Shown here piece by piece: positions 34,492 through 43,665 of a stretch of 64,000 nt of DNA. Each line of letters starts with the position of its first letter. Within the stretch, counting starts at the first letter, position 1. The DNA is from an uncultured Muribaculaceae bacterium. GTDB lineage: Bacteria; Bacteroidota; Bacteroidia; Bacteroidales; Muribaculaceae. The notes under the pieces are model-generated. The model saw nothing but the letters and a program-made list of their open reading frames with translations, was not told the origin of the DNA and did not search any database. Where the stretch lies: NCBI GenBank assembly GCA_910587075.1, contig CAJUKE010000001.1, positions 186,001 to 250,000 of the forward strand, given 5' to 3'. A program made the translations under genes and the position numbers.

Positions 34492-36165
34492 ATGAAAAAA
34501 CTCTTTTCAATACTCACGGTACTCTTCTGTATGGTAGCGGTCAGTGGCTGCGAGGACTTTCTCGACACTGAGAACCTCACCAAGAAAGATACCTCAAACT
34601 ACCCGGGCAACCCCGACGATATGGACCAGCTCCTGGTAGGCGTCTACTCCATGGTAGGCCGTTGCGAACCACTCGGCTTTTCGTACTTCGTTTCAGAGCT
34701 GATGAGCGACAACTGCTTCGGCGGAGGCGATAACGCCGACAAATCGTGCAAGGCTATGGACCAGTTCAAGAAATCGAGCGAGGATATGTTCCGCTGGTGC
34801 TGGCGTGCCAGATATATGGGCATCTACCGCGCCAACTTCCTCCTGAGCAAGATCGACGACATCGACTGGGACTCGGATGAACACCGCGACGCCGTGGAAG
34901 GTGAAACCCGCATGATGCGCGCCTTCTTCTATTTCGACCTCTCCCGTATGTTCGGCGAGGTGCCCCTTGTGACCACCCCCGAGGCGGTAAACATCCCCAA
35001 GAATCCCGCGGCCGAGACCTACGCGTTCATCGCCTCCGACCTCGTGGCCGCTATCGAAAAAATGCCCGCCGTCAAAGCCTCCGATATGTCGCGCGACGAC
35101 AACGGCCGTATGACCCGCTGGGCCGCCGAGGCGCTCCTTGCCCGCGTATGGCTGTTCTACACCGGGTATTACCGTGCGAACTCACTCCCCACTGCCGACG
35201 GCGGCGAGGTTACCAAGGCGATGGTCCAGGCGTACATTGCCGACTGCATAGAAAACAGCGGCCACGACCTGCTCTCCGATTTCCGCAACCTATGGCCCTA
35301 CAGCCATGTGCAGGATTACAAGTACACCTCCGAGAACGGGTTATCCTGGGCTGGCGACGGCAATATCGAGGAAGTGATGGCTATCAAATACTCCACAATC
35401 GGCACTTGGGACGTTATCCAGCAGAAGTGTAACCAGGTTTGCCTCTATTACGGGGTACGCGGGCAGAGCAACTACGTCTACACCTTCCCCTTCGGACAGG
35501 GTTGGGGCTTCGGGCCGGTCAACCCCAAACTGTGGGAGGACTGGGATGACGCCGACCCTCGCAAGAAAGGTTCCGTAATCGACTGCAACGACCGCTCAGA
35601 GATGCGTCTCTACCTCAAAGGAGGCGGCAACGCTTCGGAAGAGACCTATTACATCAACAAGAAGCATTGCCCAGTCAACGTTTACGCCGACGACACCAAG
35701 CAGAGCGTTGTAAACTACAGCGTGCCCCTGTACAGCATGACCGAAACCAATTTCCAGCTCAACAACACCCAGGACATCATATTGATCCGCTTCGCCGACG
35801 TGCTGCTGATGGGTGCCGAGCTCGAATGCCCCGAGGCGCAGGCATACTTCGACCGGGTGCGCTCCCGAGTAAATCTGCCGAGCATACCCGCCACACTCGA
35901 CAACATCAAGGCTGAGCGACGCTTCGAACTGGCATTCGAGGGTGAACGTTACTACGACCTGCTCCGCTGGCACGATGAGCGGCTCATCACCGAAAACCAG
36001 ACCGACATCCAGATTTACGACCGCAAGGTACCGCGCAAAAAAAGCGTTACCTTCCGCCCGGAAACCGGGGGCTTCCTCCCCATACCGCTCACCGAGATAC
36101 AGCTCTCCGAGGGGGTTCTCACCCAGAATCCCGGATGGGAAGGGAGCGACTGCTACCTCGAATGA
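34492..36165 (+). CDS. SusD/RagB family glycan-binding lipoprotein
   Basis: A 557-residue surface lipoprotein with signal peptide and lipobox VAVSGC (Cys20). The SusD fold is recognised from FLDTENLTKKD near the N-terminus, the TPR-like block ETRMMRAFFYFDLSRMFGEVPLVT, AAEALLARVWLFYTGYY, and the C-terminal signature IKAERRFELAFEGERYYDLLRWHDE followed by FLPIPLTEIQLSEG. It captures glycan at the cell surface and forms the lid of the SusC pore. No SusE/F-type surface glycan-binding lipoprotein follows, which is unusual. The next gene is an FAD oxidoreductase 46 bp downstream. Confidence 0.95.
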   Translation: MKKLFSILTVLFCMVAVSGCEDFLDTENLTKKDTSNYPGNPDDMDQLLVGVYSMVGRCEPLGFSYFVSELMSDNCFGGGDNADKSCKAMDQFKKSSEDMFRWCWRARYMGIYRANFLLSKIDDIDWDSDEHRDAVEGETRMMRAFFYFDLSRMFGEVPLVTTPEAVNIPKNPAAETYAFIASDLVAAIEKMPAVKASDMSRDDNGRMTRWAAEALLARVWLFYTGYYRANSLPTADGGEVTKAMVQAYIADCIENSGHDLLSDFRNLWPYSHVQDYKYTSENGLSWAGDGNIEEVMAIKYSTIGTWDVIQQKCNQVCLYYGVRGQSNYVYTFPFGQGWGFGPVNPKLWEDWDDADPRKKGSVIDCNDRSEMRLYLKGGGNASEETYYINKKHCPVNVYADDTKQSVVNYSVPLYSMTETNFQLNNTQDIILIRFADVLLMGAELECPEAQAYFDRVRSRVNLPSIPATLDNIKAERRFELAFEGERYYDLLRWHDERLITENQTDIQIYDRKVPRKKSVTFRPETGGFLPIPLTEIQLSEGVLTQNPGWEGSDCYLE

Positions 36166-36211
36166 AGCGGCAGAGATAATCAAACTGATAGTTAGATAGT
36201 TTAAGATAGGT

Positions 36212-37615
36212 ATGTCAACATTCAGCCGTAGAGGCTTTTTGAAGACCGCGGCACTCCTTGCCACCGCCGCCGCCATTCCGCAAGGTCTGGCGGCGCGGGG
36301 CGGGAACCCGCGTGAAAAGGTATCCGGCAGCGAAAACCGCCCAGTGAAAGTCAACGACCGCTACGAGGTTATCGTTGCCGGAGGTGGCCCGGCCGGATGC
36401 GCCGCCGCCATCGCCGCCGCGTCGGAAGGGCGTTCCACCCTGCTCATCGAAGCCGCGGGAAATCTCGGCGGCCTCGGCACATCGGGCATGGTGCCCGCGT
36501 GGTGCCCTTTTACCGACGGAGAGAAAATCATTTACCGCGGTATAGCGGAGAAGGTGTTCCGGCAGGCGAAAGTCGGCGTGCCCCACGAACCTGCCGACAA
36601 GTTTGACTGGGTCACTATCAATCCCGAATATCTCATCGGCGTTTACGACCGTATGGTCGAGGAGTCGGGAGCCGACGTACTGTTTTTCACCCGCGTCGCG
36701 GCTGTTGAAATGGGAGCCGACGACACCGTCGACGCTATCGTGGTTGCCAATAAGGATGGACTTACCGCCTACCGTGCCAAGCTGTTTATCGACGCCACAG
36801 GCGACGGCGACATAGCCGCCTGGGCCGGAGCCGAATATCTTAAGGGCGACTCCGACGGCGTGCTGCAAAAAAGCACGCTGTGCTTCTCAGTGGCCAACGT
36901 CAACACGGAGGCATACCTCGGCGGCCCGGAACTCCACACCGGCCATAATCCCGACAGCGCTTCGGCCCGGGCATACAGCTCAGGGCGCTTCCCGCTGCTC
37001 GACACCCATTGCTGCCACAACCTCGTGGGTCCCGGCGTAGTGCAGTTCAACGCCAACCACATCGACATAAAGGACACAACCGACCCCGCCCAGCTGTCGG
37101 AAGCCATGCGACTCGGACGCCGCACGGCCGAGCAGCATCTCGAAATGTTGCGCGAATTCCGCCCCGACGCGTTCAAGAACGCGTTCATCGTAAAGACGGC
37201 AATCATCCCCGGCATCCGCGACAGCCGGAGAATCGTAGGCGACTACCTCTTCACAGGCGACGACTGGCGTGCCCGCAAGAGTTTCGACGACGAAATCGGG
37301 CGCAACTGCTACTTCATCGACATCCACAAGACCGGCGTGCCACACGTACATTACGGCCGGGGCGAAAGCCACGGCATCCCCTACAGATGCCTTACTCCCA
37401 AGGGGCTGCGTAATGTGTTGACCGCGGGCAGGTGCGTTTCGACCGACGACGAGGCCTACGGCTCGCTGCGCGTGATGCCCCCCTGCCTCGTGACAGGCGA
37501 GGCGGCAGGCGTTGCCGCCGCCTTGGCCACCGCCTCAGCCACCCCCGACGTGCATTCGGTCGACACCAACGACCTCCGCCGAATCCTGAAGTCAAGAGGC
37601 CAGTATTTCCTGTAA
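36212..37615 (+). CDS. FAD-dependent oxidoreductase with a twin-arginine signal
   Basis: A 467-residue flavoprotein of the FAD_oxidored (PF12831-like) type. The N-terminus SRRGFLKTAALLATAAAIP is a clear Tat signal, so the enzyme is probably exported folded with FAD bound. The dinucleotide-binding motif is YEVIVAGGGPAGCAAAIAAA (51-70). Also present are LGGLGTSGMVPAWCPF, FIDATGDGDIAAWAGAEY, and the C-terminal LTAGRCVSTDDEAYGSLRV with CLVTGEAAGVAAALA. The substrate is unknown; related genes in PULs are often annotated loosely. The position between susD and a GH3 gene suggests it oxidises a sugar or glycoside released in the periplasm, which is inference. It is distinct from the second FAD enzyme at 41697-43538, which has a Sec signal and an extra domain. 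Confidence 0.88.
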   Translation: MSTFSRRGFLKTAALLATAAAIPQGLAARGGNPREKVSGSENRPVKVNDRYEVIVAGGGPAGCAAAIAAASEGRSTLLIEAAGNLGGLGTSGMVPAWCPFTDGEKIIYRGIAEKVFRQAKVGVPHEPADKFDWVTINPEYLIGVYDRMVEESGADVLFFTRVAAVEMGADDTVDAIVVANKDGLTAYRAKLFIDATGDGDIAAWAGAEYLKGDSDGVLQKSTLCFSVANVNTEAYLGGPELHTGHNPDSASARAYSSGRFPLLDTHCCHNLVGPGVVQFNANHIDIKDTTDPAQLSEAMRLGRRTAEQHLEMLREFRPDAFKNAFIVKTAIIPGIRDSRRIVGDYLFTGDDWRARKSFDDEIGRNCYFIDIHKTGVPHVHYGRGESHGIPYRCLTPKGLRNVLTAGRCVSTDDEAYGSLRVMPPCLVTGEAAGVAAALATASATPDVHSVDTNDLRRILKSRGQYFL

Positions 37616-37634
37616 TCACCACTTAACCGACCCC

Positions 37635-39863
37635 ATGACTCTTTTTACAAAAAAGATATTATTTCCCATAGCCATATTGGCGGCTAATTTGGCCGCCGGC
37701 GCTACCGACTTGCCTCCGTATCTCGACGACTCTATCCCTGCCGAGCAACGCGTCGAGGACGCGCTGGGCCGTATGACTCTTGACGAAAAGATAGCCCTTA
37801 TACACGCCCAATCAAAATTCAGCACCCCTGGGTGCCCCCGGCTCGGCATACCCGAGCTATGGATGAGCGACGGCCCCCACGGCGTCAGGGTTGAGTTTGA
37901 CTGGGACGAATGGAAATGGGCCGGATGGACCAACGACTCGTGCACGGCAATGCCCGCGCTCACCTGCCTCGCAGCCACATTCAATCCGGCGCTCGCCGAG
38001 CGTTACGGCAACGTTGTCGGCGAGGAGGCCCGTTTCCGCAAGAAAGACATTATACTCGGCCCCGGGGTGAACATATACCGCACCCCCTTGAGCGGCCGTA
38101 ATTTCGAGTATATGGGCGAGGATCCGCTGCTCGCCTCCCGCATGGTAGTGCCCTACATCCGCGGGGTGCAGCGCAACGGTGTAAGCGCTTGCCTGAAACA
38201 CTTCGCCCTCAACAATCAGGAACACAACCGCGACGCGGTAAACGTGGCCGTAGGCGAGCGGGCCCTCAACGAAATCTATCTCCCGGCGTTCCGCGCGGGA
38301 GTGGTCGACGGAGGGGTCTGGACAGTGATGGGCTCTTACAACAAATACAAAGGGACCCATTGCACCCACAACGACACCCTTGTCAACCAGATACTCAAGC
38401 GTCAGTGGGGCTTCGACGGTGCCTTCATCACCGACTGGGGCTCGGCTCACGACACCCGCGAGGCCGCACTCAACGGGCTCGACATCGAAATGGGTTCTTG
38501 GACCAACGGACTCACCTGGGGCAAGAGCAACGCCTACGACGACTATTATATGGCCGAACCGCTCAAAGCGCTCGTCAAAGCGGGCGAAATTGACGAGAAA
38601 CTTGTCGATGATAAAGTGCGACGCGTTCTGCGACTCTGCCTGCGCACCAATATGGACCGGACTCGTCCCTGGGGTTCGATGCACACCCTGGAACACCTCG
38701 CGACAGCCCGCGAAGTAGCCCGCGAAGGTATCGTTCTCCTAAAAAACAACCACGGCACCCTTCCCCTGCGCTCACCCCGCCGGATAGCAGTCATCGGCGA
38801 AAACGCCGTAAGATCGCTCTCATTAGGTGGTGGAAGCTCGGAGTTGAAACCGCGTGTCGAAATCTCTCCGCTCGAAGGCCTGCGCCAAAGATTCGGAACT
38901 GAAAACATCGACTTCTCGCTCGGATACGCATCGGGCGCTCCCGACTATTCGCGCGAACTCCCCTCGCCTTACGACGCCGACTCACTGCGCCGGGCAGCGA
39001 TTGAAACCGCCCGGCGGGCCGACGCAGTAATCTTCATCGGGGGACTCAACAAAAACTACCGTCAGGACTGCGAGGGTGACGACCGCCTCACCTACGACCT
39101 CCCCTTCGGCCAGAACGAACTCATCGAGGCAATCGCGGAAGCCAATCCGCGGACAACCGTGGTAATCGTCAGCGGCAACGCCGTGGCGATGCCCTGGGAA
39201 GGCAAAGTTCCAGCGATAGTGCAAAGCTGGTACCTTGGCAGCATGGGGGGCGCCGCGCTGGCCGACATAGTTTCAGGCGACGCTAACCCCAGCGGCAAAC
39301 TCCCCTTCTCCATACCCGTGAAACTCAGCGACTGCGCGGCCCATTCCTTCGGCCAGCGCGGCTATCCTGGCATCGACGGCGAGGTCAGCTACGACGAAGG
39401 ATTACTTGTCGGTTACCGCTGGCACGACACCCGGCGCGTCCCGGCGAGATACCCATTCGGCCACGGATTAAGCTACACCACTTTTAAATACTCCGACCTT
39501 GCCACCGATCGCGGGGAATATCTGCCGACCGATACAGTGACAGTAACCATGCGGTTGGAAAACAACGGGAAAGTGGCGGGGGCTGAGTGTGTGCAGTTCT
39601 ACGCTTCCCAGAAATCACCTCGGCTTGAGCGTCCGGCCAAAGAGCTGAAAGCTTTTGCCAAGACGATGGTGCTTCCAGGTGCCGATACCACAGTCACGGT
39701 CCGAATTCCGGTTGCATCGCTCGCCTACTACGACGATTCGCTCCACCGCTGGGTTGTCGACCGCGACGAGTTCACCATTCTTGCCGGCTCGTCGAGCACC
39801 GACATCCGTGCGAAAGTATCATTCCGCACTACCGATACCGAATCATTAGCCAATGCGCGTTAA
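37635..39863 (+). CDS. GH3 beta-glucosidase
   Basis: A 742-residue secreted GH3 enzyme. It has a signal peptide (1-23) and the N-terminal TIM-barrel domain with MSDGPHGVR, FEYMGEDPLLA, CLKHFALNNQE and nucleophile Asp267 in AFITDWGSAHD. The C-terminal sandwich domain (GIVLLKNNHGTLPL, GGLNKNYRQDCEGDDR) and fibronectin-III-like end (YPFGHGLSYTTFKYSDL) follow. Substrate-binding patterns resemble beta-glucosidases active on gluco-oligosaccharides. It starts 20 bp after the FAD gene and ends 13 bp before the DUF5040 gene, so all are on one transcript. With the GH3-esterase fusion at 16711-20187 the locus has two GH3 enzymes, probably with different linkage or decoration preference. Confidence 0.94.
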   Translation: MTLFTKKILFPIAILAANLAAGATDLPPYLDDSIPAEQRVEDALGRMTLDEKIALIHAQSKFSTPGCPRLGIPELWMSDGPHGVRVEFDWDEWKWAGWTNDSCTAMPALTCLAATFNPALAERYGNVVGEEARFRKKDIILGPGVNIYRTPLSGRNFEYMGEDPLLASRMVVPYIRGVQRNGVSACLKHFALNNQEHNRDAVNVAVGERALNEIYLPAFRAGVVDGGVWTVMGSYNKYKGTHCTHNDTLVNQILKRQWGFDGAFITDWGSAHDTREAALNGLDIEMGSWTNGLTWGKSNAYDDYYMAEPLKALVKAGEIDEKLVDDKVRRVLRLCLRTNMDRTRPWGSMHTLEHLATAREVAREGIVLLKNNHGTLPLRSPRRIAVIGENAVRSLSLGGGSSELKPRVEISPLEGLRQRFGTENIDFSLGYASGAPDYSRELPSPYDADSLRRAAIETARRADAVIFIGGLNKNYRQDCEGDDRLTYDLPFGQNELIEAIAEANPRTTVVIVSGNAVAMPWEGKVPAIVQSWYLGSMGGAALADIVSGDANPSGKLPFSIPVKLSDCAAHSFGQRGYPGIDGEVSYDEGLLVGYRWHDTRRVPARYPFGHGLSYTTFKYSDLATDRGEYLPTDTVTVTMRLENNGKVAGAECVQFYASQKSPRLERPAKELKAFAKTMVLPGADTTVTVRIPVASLAYYDDSLHRWVVDRDEFTILAGSSSTDIRAKVSFRTTDTESLANAR

Positions 39864-39875
39864 CTTAACAAATCC

Positions 39876-41657
39876 ATGAAGATGAATACACTTGCTAAAT
39901 ACATTCTCGGAGTAGCCGCGGCATGCGCCCCTATAGCCACCATCGGCGCCGAACAGCCCGGCGATGAAAAACTCACATTCCTGCTCACAGGCGCGTCGTT
40001 CGCCGTGCCTGAAAACGGATGGTTTGAAATAGGATGCGAAGATCTCGGAGCCGACGCTATCAACAAGGCAGTCAGCGGCGAGGCCATATACCACACTGCT
40101 CGCCGCATGAACCTCGGTACCTTCTACACACTTGAGGAGCTCGACAAGACCGACGTTTTCGTAATAGGTCACGTCCACAACCAGAACGTTGCCAACGAGC
40201 AGTGGCTCAAGGATAAATGGGAAGACTACACCAGCATAGCCTCGACCACCGACTACTCCGTGGCATACGACTATGTTATCAAGCGCTATATAGCCGATTG
40301 CGAGGCCCTGAAGGATAATCCCGAATCGAAGTATTACGGCACCGAACACGGAAAACCTGCCAGAATAATGCTCTGCACCCACTGGCACGATTCGCGCACG
40401 ACTTACAATCCGGCGATACGCAAACTTGCCGAAAAATGGAACCTCCCGCTCGTGAAATTCGACGATAACATCGGATTCTCGCGCCTTGACGCCGAATCGC
40501 CCGCCGACCAGCCCAGCCTCGGCTTCGCCCATGACACGGAAACCATCGGCGGCGTGAAGTACGGCTGGCACCCTCTGCGCGGCAGCAACAGCTACATCCA
40601 ACGGCGCATGGCGCAAATCTTCGTGGAGGAGGCGTGCGACTATCTCGGCCTTGACGTCCCTTTTGACTATGCCCTTGCCCCGGCTTCGCCCCTGGTGGTC
40701 AAGGGCGAAACAGCGAGAATGATGGCCACCTTCAAAGCCGGTCATTATCCATTCACACTCAACGGCGGGGAGGTTACCAACTGCCCCTATTTCTGGGAAG
40801 TGGCCGACGCTCAGTCCGATGTGACATTCCTCGCTGAGAGCGTAACCGACGCACGGGGCACACAAGCACTCAGCGGAGCGTCGAAAGCTACTATTCACAT
40901 AGCCGACAAGGTCATAGGCCCCACATACGACAGTTTCGTGCACCAGGCCGAACAAAGCAAGGGACATGCCGACGCGCAGACCCTCGACCTGAAGAATGGC
41001 GACGGCTGGACGCGCCGTATCTACATCACATTCCCCCTCGACGAAGTACCCGACGACGCGGCCCGCATAGGAGTACGCCTATATTTCGAAAGCGTGGTGC
41101 CCGGGAAACTCAACAACGAGAACCGTCCGCTCGACGGCATTGAGACACTCGAACTCGGCGGCAACACCTCCACCTACACAGCCAACCTTACCTGGGACAA
41201 CCACCACAGCCATGTTTTCGAACCGGTGGCCACCACGCTGCTCACTCAGAATATGCTCGAATCGTATGTAGGCTGGGATGTTACCGACTTCGTGAAAGCC
41301 AAAATCAACGAAGGAGCCATATATGTGACATTTCGGGTGTCAACCCCGTATCAATGGCGCGCGTTAAGCCGCTTTACCGCGTCAGAATCAACGACGAATC
41401 CGGGCAAAGGGCCGCAGATGCTGGTGGCCATGCCGCGCGGAACCACCTCGGTCAACGAGCCGGGGAACGACGACAACGGAGTCACCATCCGTGGAAACCG
41501 GCTCCATAATCCATCTTGCGAAAAAGTAGAAATCCGAACCATCGACGGCCTCTCGGCCCTGAGAACCGACGAGGCCACCGCTGATTTATCATCGCTTTCG
41601 CCGGGAATCTACATCGCCACCGGCAAAGGTAGCGCTCTAAAATTCGTCAAGAATTAA
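39876..41657 (+). CDS. DUF5040/SGNH-like protein with a DNRLRE-like domain and sorting domain
   Basis: A 593-residue secreted protein. After a signal peptide (1-24), residues 32-270 resemble the DUF5040 family. FLLTGASFAVPENGWFEIGCEDL takes the place of the GDSL-type block of SGNH hydrolases, and THWHDSRTTYNPAIRKLAEKW and GWHPLRGSNSYIQRRMAQIF supply possible Asp/His residues. Residues about 310-525 look like a DNRLRE/CBM96-type beta-sandwich (TRRIYITFPLDEVPDDAARIG, YVGWDVTDFVKAKINEGAIY). The last 60 residues are a type A sorting domain (LSPGIYIATGKGSALKFVKN). It may be a carbohydrate esterase with a glycan-binding module, although activity is unproven. It lies between the GH3 and the second FAD gene. 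Confidence 0.8.
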   Translation: MKMNTLAKYILGVAAACAPIATIGAEQPGDEKLTFLLTGASFAVPENGWFEIGCEDLGADAINKAVSGEAIYHTARRMNLGTFYTLEELDKTDVFVIGHVHNQNVANEQWLKDKWEDYTSIASTTDYSVAYDYVIKRYIADCEALKDNPESKYYGTEHGKPARIMLCTHWHDSRTTYNPAIRKLAEKWNLPLVKFDDNIGFSRLDAESPADQPSLGFAHDTETIGGVKYGWHPLRGSNSYIQRRMAQIFVEEACDYLGLDVPFDYALAPASPLVVKGETARMMATFKAGHYPFTLNGGEVTNCPYFWEVADAQSDVTFLAESVTDARGTQALSGASKATIHIADKVIGPTYDSFVHQAEQSKGHADAQTLDLKNGDGWTRRIYITFPLDEVPDDAARIGVRLYFESVVPGKLNNENRPLDGIETLELGGNTSTYTANLTWDNHHSHVFEPVATTLLTQNMLESYVGWDVTDFVKAKINEGAIYVTFRVSTPYQWRALSRFTASESTTNPGKGPQMLVAMPRGTTSVNEPGNDDNGVTIRGNRLHNPSCEKVEIRTIDGLSALRTDEATADLSSLSPGIYIATGKGSALKFVKN

Positions 41658-41696
41658 GTACTCCATAAGTCATCAGCTCCACATAATCAACCTCAT

Positions 41697-43538
41697 ATGC
41701 GTAAGCTACTGCTTTCAATAACCGCCGCGATAACCGTCTGCGCCGTTAACGCGGCTTCCCTGCTAATCGAGGCGGAAAGCTTCGACAATCCCGGGGGATG
41801 GACCGCCGACTCGCAATTCATCGACGAGATGGGATCGACTTATCTACTCGCCCACGGCCTCGGGAAACCGGTAGCTGACGCTGAAACGCGCATCCAACTC
41901 CCTGAGGAAGGCACATACCACGTTTTTGCCCGAACTTTCAACTGGACCTCGCCCTGGCATAACGGAGACGGAGCCGGGGCCTTCCAAATCGCAGTTGACG
42001 GCAAAAAATTGCCCAACAAGCTCGGCCATACCGGGTCAGCCTGGGAATGGCAGTATGCTGGAAACTTCAAAAGCCACACAGGACAGACAAACGTATCCCT
42101 ACGAGACCTTACAGGGTTCGACGGACGGTGTGACGCCGTTTACCTCACGACCGACAAAAATGACGCGCCTCCGGCTGACGCGTCATCTCTCGCCCGATTC
42201 AGGGCGCGCCATTCCGATATGCCGGGTATCACGGACGGAGGGAAGTATGACCTGGTGGTAATCGGTGGAGGCATCGCCGGAATGCACGCCGCGGTAAGCG
42301 CGGCTCGCCTCGGGCTGAAGGTAGCCCTCCTGCAAAACAGGCCGGTGCTCGGAGGCAACAACAGTTCCGAGGTAAGGGTACACCTCGGTGGCGCTCTCGA
42401 TCTTGGCAAGTATCCCGCTCTCGGCTCTATGCTCAAGGAGTACGCACCGACCATCGAAGGGAACGCCCAACCGGCGGCGAACTACGGCGACTCCGACAAA
42501 CTCCGATGGGTTATGTCGGAGCCAAACATCTCGCTGTTCCTTAACACGCACGTCAACGAGGTATCGTTATCGCCTGACGGCAGCATAGAGAGTGTGACCG
42601 GCGTCGAGACTCTGACAGGCAAACGAGCGCGCTTCACAGCCCCTCTGTTTTGCGACGCGACAGGCGACGGCACGGTGGGATTTCTCGCCGGAGCCGACTT
42701 CCTGATCGGCCGCGAGAGCCGTTTGGAATTCGGAGAGCCTTCGGCGCCCGAACAAGCTGACGCGATGACAATGGGAGCCTCGGTTCAGTGGCGATCGCGT
42801 GAAGCGGATGGCGGCAAGGGGAGATTCCCGAAATTCAACTACGGACTCGTTTTCAGCGATTCCACATGCCATCGGACCCCGGTTGGTGAATGGACCTGGG
42901 AGACCGGGATGCACTCCGACCAGCTGAACGCATTCGAACGCGTGCGCGACTATGGCATGCTCGTGGCCTACTCCAACTGGAGTTACCTTGTTAACAATCT
43001 GAAGCTGTACACCGACCGCGAGCTCGACTGGGTGGCCCACGTCGGCGGAAAGCGCGAAACGCGCCGGTTACTTGGCGATTACATTCTGAAAGAGGACGAC
43101 CTCGTAAAACGGGTGAACCATGAGGACGCTTCGTTCACAGCCACCTGGAGCATCGACCTGCACTTTCCCGACCCGGAAAACAGCCGTCAGTTCCCCGACG
43201 GGCCGTTCATCGCGTCGAACCGACACGTGTTCATCCATCCATACGGCGTGCCCTACCGCTGCCTGTACTCGCGCAACGTCAAAAACCTATTTATGGCTGG
43301 CCGCGACATAAGCTGCACCCACGTCGCCCTCGGCACAGTACGCGTAATGCGCACCACGGCCATGATGGGCGAGGTCGTAGGTATGGCGGCGAGCCTCTGC
43401 CGGACCCATAACGCCCTACCCCGCGACATTTACCGACAGCACCTGCCGGAACTGAAAGAATTGATGGCAAAGGGGACGGCCAAGGAAGCGCTCCCCGATA
43501 ACCAGCGCTACAACGAAGGGCACCACCTCTCGGACTGA
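41697..43538 (+). CDS. FAD-dependent oxidoreductase with N-terminal beta-sandwich domain
   Basis: A 613-residue Sec-exported flavoprotein (signal MRKLLLSITAAITVCAVNA). Residues 22-155 form a beta-sandwich (LIEAESFDNPGGWTADSQFI, GTYHVFARTFNWTSPWH, LRDLTGFDGRCDAVYLT) similar to golvesin- or CBM-like domains found before such oxidoreductases in Bacteroidetes and Planctomycetes. The FAD domain starts with YDLVVIGGGIAGMHAAVSAA (184-203). It has LGGNNSSEVRVHLGG, FCDATGDGTVGFLAGADFLIG, and the C-terminal LFMAGRDISCTHVALGTVRVM. It is the last gene of the plus arm, 39 bp after the DUF5040 gene. The substrate is unknown. Members are sometimes annotated as xanthan lyases, but I see no lyase domain. Confidence 0.85.
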   Translation: MRKLLLSITAAITVCAVNAASLLIEAESFDNPGGWTADSQFIDEMGSTYLLAHGLGKPVADAETRIQLPEEGTYHVFARTFNWTSPWHNGDGAGAFQIAVDGKKLPNKLGHTGSAWEWQYAGNFKSHTGQTNVSLRDLTGFDGRCDAVYLTTDKNDAPPADASSLARFRARHSDMPGITDGGKYDLVVIGGGIAGMHAAVSAARLGLKVALLQNRPVLGGNNSSEVRVHLGGALDLGKYPALGSMLKEYAPTIEGNAQPAANYGDSDKLRWVMSEPNISLFLNTHVNEVSLSPDGSIESVTGVETLTGKRARFTAPLFCDATGDGTVGFLAGADFLIGRESRLEFGEPSAPEQADAMTMGASVQWRSREADGGKGRFPKFNYGLVFSDSTCHRTPVGEWTWETGMHSDQLNAFERVRDYGMLVAYSNWSYLVNNLKLYTDRELDWVAHVGGKRETRRLLGDYILKEDDLVKRVNHEDASFTATWSIDLHFPDPENSRQFPDGPFIASNRHVFIHPYGVPYRCLYSRNVKNLFMAGRDISCTHVALGTVRVMRTTAMMGEVVGMAASLCRTHNALPRDIYRQHLPELKELMAKGTAKEALPDNQRYNEGHHLSD

Positions 43539-43625
43539 TTGGCCCTTACCCGTCTTTTAACATTCTTTTTTCGGGAAACGGGAAAATGTGGGGTGGATTT
43601 TTGGGGTAGTTTGGGCTGAGTTTTG

Positions 43626-43633
43626 TAACTTTG
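43626..43633 (+). promoter_or_regulatory. -7 box of nfo
   Basis: TAACTTTG followed by T is an exact consensus match 33 bases before the nfo ATG, with TTTTTG at 43598-43603 near the -33 position. Confidence 0.6.
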
Positions 43634-43665
43634 TGCGTGATTCGAGAAATTGAGTTTGCCTTATT

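Noticed and set aside
41697..43538. Xanthan lyase annotation for the second FAD protein
   Set aside because: The protein has a complete FAD-binding oxidoreductase domain and no polysaccharide lyase fold. The name is a database carry-over in this family.
43539..43620. Possible terminator after the second FAD gene (CCCGT ... ACGGG)
   Set aside because: The stem is five pairs with a large loop and no T-run in the right place.
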